From Bryobacterales bacterium (lineage in GTDB: Bacteria > Acidobacteriota > Terriglobia > Bryobacterales > UBA6623), in the NCBI GenBank assembly GCA_028819235.1, contig JAPPMC010000023.1, positions 1-41,793 on the forward strand: a stretch of 41,793 nucleotides of DNA. Direction: 5' to 3'. Position 1 is the first letter of the stretch. Each line of letters starts with the position of its first letter. Below the pieces are notes generated by a model that worked only from the letters and a program-made list of their open reading frames with translations, had not been told where the DNA came from and did no database searches. Below are positions 35,218-41,793 of the stretch, one piece after another. Both the position numbers and the translations under genes were made by a program.

Positions 35218-36015
35218 GTGAGTCAAAAGAAAGCACTCCAACTCCTTGGGCTAGAAGAGCTTACTGGATCATTGAGAATCGTTACGCAAGGGGTTGTCGA
35301 TGGGGCAGCAGCTTTCCTGTCTCGCTTGTGCCTCCCAGCTGCGGAAGAACTCGGTCTTGCACTTCGAGACCGGATTTCTGGTTGGCGTGCAAGAAATGCA
35401 ATGCGGATGCTTGACAGGGCAAACAAGATATATCTGTCTAATGAGCCAGTTGGTACCGATCGCTTGAGTCCGCGTTTGGCGAATCTAGCGATTGAAGAAT
35501 CGTCTTGGATAGAAGATGACTCTGTTCAAGAACTGTGGTCCGGTCTGCTAGCTTCTGCGACATCTATCGATGGCCAATCGGACGAAAATTTGCTCTTTAT
35601 GAACCTCTTGAAACAGATGTCGTCGTTCGAGGTTTCCGTTCTAAGATTTGCAGTAGAAAAGTCAAGCAAGAAGGTGATACAAGGGTTGGCCATTTCGGAA
35701 CCATTCGAGGGGTTTCTAGTAAAGGACCTCCCCAGCTTGTTAGGTGTCCAAGATATTCACCGTATTGATCGAGAGTTGGACCATCTTCGAGAACTAGGCC
35801 TCATCGGGCCGAATACTGGGCGTGGTCGGGGCGGTGGAATTAACCTGTCAAGTGGGACGGCGGACTTGACACCTACGCCACTTGCTCTGCATCTTTATGT
35901 CCGTTCTCAAGGCTCCAAGCTGTCTCCAGTCGACTATTGGAATATCCCTGTATTACAAGATAAAGCGACCGCTACAGTGCGAACCGAAAAAGATTTTTTA
36001 GAGCCGGAAAAGTGA
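35218..36015 (+). CDS. Abi-alpha-like (DUF4393) protein
   Basis: About 265 residues resembling the DUF4393/abortive-infection alpha family: PAAEELGLALRDRISGWRAR, then a helical region with LSPRLANLAIEESSWIEDD and ELWSGLLASA, a conserved core. The last 80 residues may be a winged helix (IDRELDHLRELGLIGP). The gene is visibly richer in A and T than its neighbours (runs such as AAAAAGATTTTTTA) and sits alone in a gene-poor stretch, which suggests acquisition by transfer. Start is uncertain: GTG 35218 is used, TTG 35191 is also in frame. The defence role is known only for a few relatives. Confidence 0.75.
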   Translation: MSQKKALQLLGLEELTGSLRIVTQGVVDGAAAFLSRLCLPAAEELGLALRDRISGWRARNAMRMLDRANKIYLSNEPVGTDRLSPRLANLAIEESSWIEDDSVQELWSGLLASATSIDGQSDENLLFMNLLKQMSSFEVSVLRFAVEKSSKKVIQGLAISEPFEGFLVKDLPSLLGVQDIHRIDRELDHLRELGLIGPNTGRGRGGGINLSSGTADLTPTPLALHLYVRSQGSKLSPVDYWNIPVLQDKATATVRTEKDFLEPEK

Positions 36016-36682
36016 GTCCCCTTTTGGCTCACACATTTCGGTATGGGGCTGCATGTCCGGTCCCGATTCTTGGAGCTAGGTCTGGAGTGTTCCACCAGTG
36101 ATTACGCTTGAGTCTCGCATCTCGCGCAGGTCGCTTCGCCGTCCAGACTGCCTGAAGTGCCGTGGAAGGCATACCGTGGGCAAGCTGATTCACCCGTCGC
36201 GACCGTTGCACAGAGACCTGAAGGATTGCTCATAAGTGTCGACTCGTGGCGCCTTGGGAGATGGTCGTGGGAACTCTCTAGCTCACGATCAGAGCACTCC
36301 AACGTCTCTCGACTCCTGCGAATAGTGCGACACCTGTGGCCCGCAGTGGTCATCTAGGTGGGAAGCACGGCTTCTTCGCGAAGATGGGCAGAAGGCTACC
36401 CATCGCAACCGAGACTTACAGCTCGCAGTCGCAACAACGACGGCCTCTCCTGAACGACGCCGTTCTCAGCCGCCACGAACGGGGCTTCACCGGGAATTGG
36501 CTACCTGCTCGAGGGTCTTGACCGACCATCAACCGGACAATTGAGCCACGGAGTGCGGGCCTGCAGCGAGGCACTGTCTCCACACCGGAATGGCTTCGCG
36601 GGAAAGAGTGGGCACAGGTCGCAACGTATGGGTACGCATCGGCGCGATGGCGACGGACACCGGGGTTTTCGGCAACAAGTCC
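36016..36682. other. Gene-poor stretch, nothing recognised
   Basis: After the Abi-alpha-like gene there is a weak hairpin (GTGAG/CTCAC, 36012-36032) without a T-run. The remaining sequence has no supported gene. Confidence 0.5.
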
Positions 36683-37117
36683 TTAGGGCGCGCCCCCGAC
36701 CCGTCTCCACATGAGGCGGATGCGACGAGATTTCCCGCCCGAGCCCAGTATCGGGGTCTCAAGTAGGAGCCGGTTCCCTGACGACCGGAAGTGACGGACT
36801 TGAGCGGTGCCGACCCAGTTTGGATGCCAGCTTCCGAGAACGCTATGTGTCACGGTCTTGGCCGCCTCATCGACGCTGAACCTGCCGAAGTACCCGATGT
36901 AGCCCAGAAACGCTGCCTTGGTCTGCGCGGGATCTGCCAGTCTGGCGCCCCGGCGGAATCTCGGCAGCCCCTTTCGCATGACGTGGCCGCTGAAGAAGCC
37001 GCTGGGAGAGTACACCAGCAGGCCCTCTGGATCGGAGCCGTAGGGTTCCTCGACTACCCCGTCTTGCCGCAGCAGTTGGCATCCCTCAAGGCGGTACGTT
37101 CCATCGAGCCCTGACAT
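36683..37117 (-). CDS. Lipocalin-like domain protein
   Basis: 144-residue protein resembling the Lipocalin_5-type family: GTYRLEGCQL at the N-terminus, GLLVYSPSGFFSGHVMR, a GYIGYFGRFSVDEAAKTVTHSV core and a basic C-terminus. No signal peptide, so probably cytosolic. The family has no settled function. ATG 37117 directly follows an in-frame GTG. Confidence 0.8.
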   Translation of the reverse strand: MSGLDGTYRLEGCQLLRQDGVVEEPYGSDPEGLLVYSPSGFFSGHVMRKGLPRFRRGARLADPAQTKAAFLGYIGYFGRFSVDEAAKTVTHSVLGSWHPNWVGTAQVRHFRSSGNRLLLETPILGSGGKSRRIRLMWRRVGGAP

Positions 37118-37320
37118 CACTCAGTTCAACCTCGCAACCGAAAATACCCACCAAGTGCCGGAAGACGCTGGCGACGCGCGGAGGCGGCATTGGCGAAGCG
37201 CAAAGTGGCCGATCGTCGTCACGCCTCTGCACGCCGGAGCCGAGTCCTCCCGAAACCGCTCTCGCGATGCGTAGTGCGGCTGGGGTGGGTCACTAAACCT
37301 TCGACGGTCCCCTCGCCCCG

Positions 37321-38805
37321 CTATTTTCGCGATCGCGGCTCCCAAACGACCACGGGCTTGCGGGCAGCTCTTGTCTCGTCCACTCGGCTGGTGCGAGTGT
37401 TGAAGGGAGCCTTCCGTACTAAGTCCGCATCCCGCTCGACCTCCTCAGCGATAGCCTGCATTGCACTGATGAAGGCGTCCAGCTCCCTCTTGCTCTCGGT
37501 CTCCGTCGGCTCGATCATCAGCGCTCCGCGAACGATTAGCGGAAAGCTCACGGTGTACGGGTGGAATCCGTAGTCGATCAGCCGCTTGGCGATGTCCCCG
37601 GTCTTCACGCCGCGACGCGATTGGCGGCTGTCGCTGAAGACGCATTCGTGCATCGAAGCCGCGTTGTAGGGAAGGTCGTAGTGGCCTTCCAAGCCCTTGC
37701 GCACGTAGTTGGCGTTGAGCACTGCGTCGACGGTGGCGTTGCGCAACCCGTCCCCTCCGTGGGCCAGGATGTAGGACAGCGCGCGCACCAACACACCGAA
37801 GTTCCCGTAGAATGCGCGCACCCTGCCGATCGACTTCGGGCGGTCCCAGTCGAACCGAAGGCCGTGAGGGTCGTCGAAGATGCGTGGCAGGGGAAGGAAG
37901 GGCTCCAAGTGTTCCCGGACCGCGACCGGCCCAGCCCCCGGGCCCCCGCCTCCGTGGGGCGTGGAGAAGGTCTTGTGGAGATTGAGGTGCATCACGTCCA
38001 CGCCGAAATCTCCAGGTCGCGCGATCCCCGCCAGGGCGTTCATGTTGGCCCCGTCCATATAGAGCTGGGCTCCGCCCGCATGCAGGATTCTGGCGACTTC
38101 CTGTATGTCCCGTTCAAAGATGCCGACGGTGTTCGGGTTTGTCACCATCAGGGCGGCGACGCTGTCGTCGACCGCCGCCTTTAACCGCGCAACGTCGATC
38201 ATTCCACTCGCATTAGAGGCGATCTCCAGCACGTCGTAACCGGCAATGCTCGCAGTCGCGGGATTTGTTCCGTGGGCGGAATCGGGGATTAGCACGACGC
38301 GGCGCGGGTCACCATTGGCCTCGTGGTAGGCCCTGATCAGCAACAGGCCCGTCAGCTCGCCGTGGGCACCCGCTGCAGGCTGGAGGGTTACTGCATCCAT
38401 GCCGCAGATCTCGCCCAGGAACGCCTCCAGGGTCCTCTGGATCTCGAGTAGGCCTTGTGAGAGGGATTCCGGTTGGTAGGGGTGGGCGCTAGCGATGCCG
38501 TCGATCCGCGCTACGGCCTCGTTGAGCCGAGGGTTGTACTTCATGGTGCACGAACCCAGTGGGTAGAGCCCTAGGTCGATGGCGTAATTCCAACTCGACA
38601 GACGGGTGAAGTGGCGTACGACTTCGACCTCGCTGACCTCCGGAAATCCTCGGACTTCGCGCCTGACCAAATTGCTGCCCAAGGCCTGCTCCGCGTCCAC
38701 TTCTGGTACGTCGAGAGGCGGAAGCTGGCAGCCGGACTTGCCAGGGGACGAGCGCTCAAACAGCAGCGGCTCGTCGAGCGTGACATGCCGCCGGACTCTA
38801 CTCAC
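37321..38805 (-). CDS. gcvPB: Glycine dehydrogenase (decarboxylating) subunit 2
   Basis: 494-residue C-terminal half of the split P-protein, which decarboxylates glycine with PLP and passes the aminomethyl group to the lipoyl arm of GcvH. Motifs include LGLYPLGSCTMKYNPR, LQPAAGAHGELTG, PDSAHGTNPATA and the PLP lysine K278 in LNLHKTFSTPHGGGGPG. GTG 38805 starts 8 nt inside the end of gcvPA, which fits the coupled operon; the longer frame to 39033 would overlap gcvPA heavily. A conserved C-terminal GALMIEPTETESKRELD closes the protein. Confidence 0.97.
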   Translation of the reverse strand: MSRVRRHVTLDEPLLFERSSPGKSGCQLPPLDVPEVDAEQALGSNLVRREVRGFPEVSEVEVVRHFTRLSSWNYAIDLGLYPLGSCTMKYNPRLNEAVARIDGIASAHPYQPESLSQGLLEIQRTLEAFLGEICGMDAVTLQPAAGAHGELTGLLLIRAYHEANGDPRRVVLIPDSAHGTNPATASIAGYDVLEIASNASGMIDVARLKAAVDDSVAALMVTNPNTVGIFERDIQEVARILHAGGAQLYMDGANMNALAGIARPGDFGVDVMHLNLHKTFSTPHGGGGPGAGPVAVREHLEPFLPLPRIFDDPHGLRFDWDRPKSIGRVRAFYGNFGVLVRALSYILAHGGDGLRNATVDAVLNANYVRKGLEGHYDLPYNAASMHECVFSDSRQSRRGVKTGDIAKRLIDYGFHPYTVSFPLIVRGALMIEPTETESKRELDAFISAMQAIAEEVERDADLVRKAPFNTRTSRVDETRAARKPVVVWEPRSRK

Positions 38806-40141
38806 TGTGGTCCCCTCCAAAGCACGCGGCATAGCGCTCCATCTGGTCGCGCGTGGCGGTCTCCGTCGCGCAGACCAACAGCGCTCCGGCCAGATCGGGA
38901 TAGAACCGGCCGAGGTCGAGTCCTCCGATGATGCCGTTTCCCAGAGCGGCCCGGTTGACCTCGTCGGCCGATCTGGCCATTGGCCGCACTGCGAACTCGT
39001 TGAAGAATGGCCCGGTGAAGACCGGCTCAGCACCGGACTCGCGAATCTTGGCAGACAGGAAGTGGGCCTTTGCCAGGTTCTGCTCCGCGAGTTCCCGGAG
39101 TCCGGACTTGCCCAAGAGCGCCATGTATACGGTGGCCATCAGCGCGACGAGGGCTTGGTTCGTGCAGATGTTGGAGGTAGCTCTCGCGCGCCGGATGTGC
39201 TGTTCGCGGGTCGCGAGGGTAAGGCAGTAAGCCCGACGGCCATTGGAGTCTACGGTCTGGCCAACGAGCCGACCGGGCATCTGACGGATGTTGCGTTTCT
39301 TGGTCGCGAGCACTCCGACGTATGGGCCTCCGAAGCTCGGCGGGTGCGCGAAAGACTGGAGTTCCCCTGCCACTATGTCGGCGCACGCCGGGGGCTTCAG
39401 CAGGCCGAGCGAGGCGGCTTCCGAGAAGATGACCACGAGTAGTGCGCCGGACCCGTGGGCCAGATCGGCCAAGTCCTTGACTTGCTCGACGACGCCGAAG
39501 AAGTTCGGCGATTGGACAAGGACGGCGGCAACATCCCCCGAAAGCCGAGAGTCCAGGGCCTCCATGTCGACCTGGCCGGTGTCGCCCTGGAATGGCACTG
39601 TCTCCGCCTGCAGGCCCTGATGACGAAAATAGGTGTCAAGCACCTGCCGATACTCGGGGTGAACAGAGCTGGCCACCAAGAGCCGAGTGCGTCTCGTGAT
39701 CCTTGCGGCCATCATGCCGGCCTCGGGAACGGCTGTGGAGCCGTCGTACATGGACGCGTTGGCGACTTCCATGCCCGTCAGCTGGGCGACCATCGTCTGG
39801 AACTCGAAGATCCCCGTCAGCACCCCCTGCGAAATCTCGGCCTGATAGGGGGTGTAAGCCGTCAGGAACTCGCCGCGTGTGGCGATCGAATCGACCACGA
39901 CAGGCCGGAAGTGGCTGTAGGCCCCTGCGCCGAGAAAACAAGCGTAGCCTTGGGCGGCATCACGCGCCCGCCGCTCGAAGTAGGCACGGATTTCGAACTC
40001 GGACAGGCCGGAGGGGATTGCGAGGTGCCCGCAGCGGGGGATGTTCCCAGGGATGCTTGAGAACAGATCCTCGCTGGATTGCAGGCCCAAGCTCGCCAGC
40101 ATCTCCTCGCGCTCGGCGGGAGATTTTGGGAGGTAGCGCAC
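38798..40141 (-). CDS. gcvPA: Glycine dehydrogenase (decarboxylating) subunit 1
   Basis: 447-residue N-terminal half of the split P-protein, partner of GcvPB. Recognisable from VRYLPKSPAEREEML at the start, through FLGAGAYSHFRP, TAYTPYQAEISQGVL, NASMYDGSTAVPEA, a GGPYVGVLATKK run and SNICTNQALVALMATVYM. GTG 40141 is chosen because the protein then begins at the usual family position; a TTG at 40165 inside the end of gcvH is also possible. Third gene of the gcvTHPAPB operon. Confidence 0.97.
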   Translation of the reverse strand: MRYLPKSPAEREEMLASLGLQSSEDLFSSIPGNIPRCGHLAIPSGLSEFEIRAYFERRARDAAQGYACFLGAGAYSHFRPVVVDSIATRGEFLTAYTPYQAEISQGVLTGIFEFQTMVAQLTGMEVANASMYDGSTAVPEAGMMAARITRRTRLLVASSVHPEYRQVLDTYFRHQGLQAETVPFQGDTGQVDMEALDSRLSGDVAAVLVQSPNFFGVVEQVKDLADLAHGSGALLVVIFSEAASLGLLKPPACADIVAGELQSFAHPPSFGGPYVGVLATKKRNIRQMPGRLVGQTVDSNGRRAYCLTLATREQHIRRARATSNICTNQALVALMATVYMALLGKSGLRELAEQNLAKAHFLSAKIRESGAEPVFTGPFFNEFAVRPMARSADEVNRAALGNGIIGGLDLGRFYPDLAGALLVCATETATRDQMERYAACFGGDHSE

Positions 40142-40154
40142 GCAGGGCCCCGGA

Positions 40155-40556
40155 TCAGCCCTCAACCTCGGCCGCTACATACTCCGCGTACTGCCGTGCG
40201 TCGAGAAGGGTGGCGAGTTCTCTTCGATCTGCAACGGTCATTCGCAGCAGCCAGCCCTGTTCGTGGGGGTCGTCGTTTATCCGCTCAGGCGCGTCCACCA
40301 GTTCGTCGTTGACCTCGACGACGTCGCCACTGATGGGGGCGTAGATGTCCGAGACTGCCTTGACGGATTCCACAGCTCCGAACGCTCCGCCCGCCTGAAG
40401 CTTTGTGCCCACGCTAGGGAGCTCTACGAAGACGACGTCCCCAAGCTGGTCCTGCGCATGGTGGGTAATGCCGACCTCGGCGTTGTCGCCGACGATTCGC
40501 ACCCACTCGTGTTCCTTGGTGTATTTGCAATCCTCTGGATATTCCATCAGGCTCAT
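40155..40556 (-). CDS. gcvH: Glycine cleavage system H protein
   Basis: 133-residue lipoyl carrier shuttling the aminomethyl intermediate among P, T and L proteins. The lipoylation site is K66 in AVESVKAVSD, flanked by the usual EHEWV near the start and LGDVVFVELPSVG. ATG 40556 overlaps the gcvT stop as ATGA; a second ATG lies three codons downstream. Confidence 0.98.
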   Translation of the reverse strand: MSLMEYPEDCKYTKEHEWVRIVGDNAEVGITHHAQDQLGDVVFVELPSVGTKLQAGGAFGAVESVKAVSDIYAPISGDVVEVNDELVDAPERINDDPHEQGWLLRMTVADRRELATLLDARQYAEYVAAEVEG

Positions 40557-41668
40557 GTCCTTGACCGCTTGTAGAAGGGCGTTCGCACGATTCTGGCGGG
40601 GACGGCGCGTCCCCGGATTTCGACCTCGATCTCCTGTCCCGGCTGCGAATGCTCTAGCGGCAGCATGCAGAGCCCGATGTTCCTGCGCAGCGCTGGCGCG
40701 GGAGACGCGCTGGTCACGCGACCCGCGGCGCTGCCGTCGACCAAGACCCTGTAGCCATCTCTGGCAATGCCCCGGCCCGTCATCTCGAAACCTGCGATCT
40801 TCCTCCGCACGCCCGCACGCTTCTGGCGGGCCAGCACGTCGCGGCCACAGAACTCGGGCTTTTGGAGCTTGACAATCCACCCGAGACCGGCCTCGTAGGG
40901 GGTGGTCGAAGCGTCGATTTCATGTCCGTAAAGGGACATCGCGGCCTCGAGCCTGAGCGTGTTCCGGGCACCCAGCCCGCAGGGAAGGATGCCGTGGGGT
41001 TTCCCCGCTTCGAGGATCGCAGTCCAGACCTGCTCGGCTGCCGACGGGGAGACGTACACCTCGAATCCATCCTCGCCCGTGTAACCCGTGCGGGCGACCA
41101 ATGCTGGCTCGCCGGCGAACCTGCATCGCACGAACCAGTAGTATCGCACCTTGGACAGATCGTTCTCTGCCAGCTCGGAAGCCACGTCAAGTGCCTTCGG
41201 TCCCTGAATGGCGAGTTGGGCGTAGTCGTCGCTCGCGAACCTGACCTCTGCGTCGAATGTGTTGTTCTCGCGGAACCAGGCGAAGTCCGCCTCCTGGTTA
41301 GCTGCATTGACGCATAGCATGTAGTGGTCCGCTGCCAACCGGTGGACCAGCAGGTCGTCGACGAATCCCCCCTGCGGGTTGAGCAGTCCGGAGTACTGGG
41401 CCTGTCCGTCCTTCAGGCTGGCGGCGCGGTTGGAGCAGACCGCGTCGATCAGGTCGACGGCTTCGGGCCCGCGGATCTCCACTTCCCCCATGTGGCTGAC
41501 GTCAAACAGGCCGACACCCGACCTCACAGCCATATGCTCGGAGACGATCCCCGAGTACTGGACAGGCATGTGCCATCCGCCGAATGGCACCATCCGCCCC
41601 CCGCTCCTGCAGTGCATGGCGTGCAGCGACGTTCGCTTGAGCTTTGGTTGATCCCGGCTTACCGTCAT
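40553..41668 (-). CDS. gcvT: Aminomethyltransferase (glycine cleavage T protein)
   Basis: 371-residue folate-dependent T protein that releases ammonia from the aminomethyl-H protein and forms methylene-THF. Seen: MVPFGGWHMPVQYSGIVSEH, GLFDVSHMGEVEIRG, ARTGYTGEDGFEVY, and LGARNTLRLEAAMSLYGHEI, which covers the folate-binding region. ATG 41668 is preferred; the frame opens to 41722 without support. First gene of the operon; no glycine riboswitch was recognised in the 125 nt upstream. The L protein gene is not in the window. Confidence 0.97.
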   Translation of the reverse strand: MTVSRDQPKLKRTSLHAMHCRSGGRMVPFGGWHMPVQYSGIVSEHMAVRSGVGLFDVSHMGEVEIRGPEAVDLIDAVCSNRAASLKDGQAQYSGLLNPQGGFVDDLLVHRLAADHYMLCVNAANQEADFAWFRENNTFDAEVRFASDDYAQLAIQGPKALDVASELAENDLSKVRYYWFVRCRFAGEPALVARTGYTGEDGFEVYVSPSAAEQVWTAILEAGKPHGILPCGLGARNTLRLEAAMSLYGHEIDASTTPYEAGLGWIVKLQKPEFCGRDVLARQKRAGVRRKIAGFEMTGRGIARDGYRVLVDGSAAGRVTSASPAPALRRNIGLCMLPLEHSQPGQEIEVEIRGRAVPARIVRTPFYKRSRT

Positions 41669-41776
41669 GCGGTCACACCCGGGCAAGGGGGCCTGCCGCC
41701 GCCACCGCCGGGAAGTGTACAAGGTATCATCGGGTCCCGCGCCCTGCCCGTGCCACAGATCTTGGGGGTTGACAGG

Positions 41777-41793
41777 ATGAGGTCCCTTGTGGC
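41777..41793 (+). CDS. Possible gene start at the right edge
   Basis: ATG AGG TCC CTT GTG runs off the window, preceded by ACAGG. Only five codons are visible, so this is a guess; it would be divergent from gcvT. Confidence 0.2.

Noticed and set aside
36012..36032. Hairpin GTGAG/CTCAC after the Abi-alpha-like gene as a terminator
   Set aside because: Only a 5-bp stem with a long loop and no T-run; too weak to call.
41669..41793. Glycine riboswitch upstream of gcvT
   Set aside because: The leader is short and GC rich and lacks the conserved glycine aptamer cores.

Overview
The window is high-GC bacterial DNA with intact housekeeping genes and accessory stretches between them. The best guess for the host is an Acidobacteriota bacterium, possibly marine or host-associated. 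The reasons are an Oar-like TonB-dependent receptor, Planctomycete-type cytochrome PSCyt1/PSD1 and sulfatase genes, a secretin fused to a cohesin-like domain, a 119-aa protein that resembles acidobacterial hypothetical proteins I remember, and many GTG/TTG starts. The phylum is inferred; no rRNA or tRNA gene was seen.

Layout. 1-6.6 kb: an edge-truncated sulfatase lipoprotein (minus), an AAA+ ATPase and a very large PSCyt1/DUF1549/DUF1553 protein. 6.6-9.5 kb: a NUDIX hydrolase translationally coupled to MutS2. 9.5-12.2 kb: gene-poor DNA holding only a small coiled-coil membrane protein made of 11-residue repeats and a short coupled ORF. 12.2-17.8 kb: a conserved small protein, SmpB, a secretin-cohesin protein, two pseudopilins and an exported RraA-like protein. 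18.0-22.9 kb: an accessory island bounded by two diverged direct repeats. It holds an ArdC antirestriction pseudogene, a tightly overlapping zinc-ribbon/HD/Fic operon, a CRISPR-like relic and a damaged secreted-protein gene. 23.5-25.9 kb: SppA and elongation factor P. 26.2-34.0 kb: a scavenging and catabolic neighbourhood (amidase, DUF1080 lipoprotein, secreted cupin, FAH-family hydrolase, TonB-dependent receptor, enolase-superfamily dehydratase). 34.0-37.1 kb: gene-poor DNA with an AT-richer Abi-alpha-like (DUF4393) gene and a lipocalin-like protein. 37.3-41.7 kb: the glycine cleavage operon gcvT-gcvH-gcvPA-gcvPB (minus).

How the genes fit together. The sulfatase, PSD1 protein, DUF1080 protein, TonB receptor, mandelate-racemase-like enzyme and FAH hydrolase suit uptake and breakdown of sulfated or modified sugars and aromatic acids. 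The secretin and pseudopilins form part of a type II secretion or type IV pilus-like machine. The most novel-looking unit is the zinc-ribbon/HD/Fic operon: a putative nucleotidyl transferase coupled by ATGA overlaps to a SpoT-like HD hydrolase that could reverse or counter it. It lies in an island with other defence and anti-defence debris.
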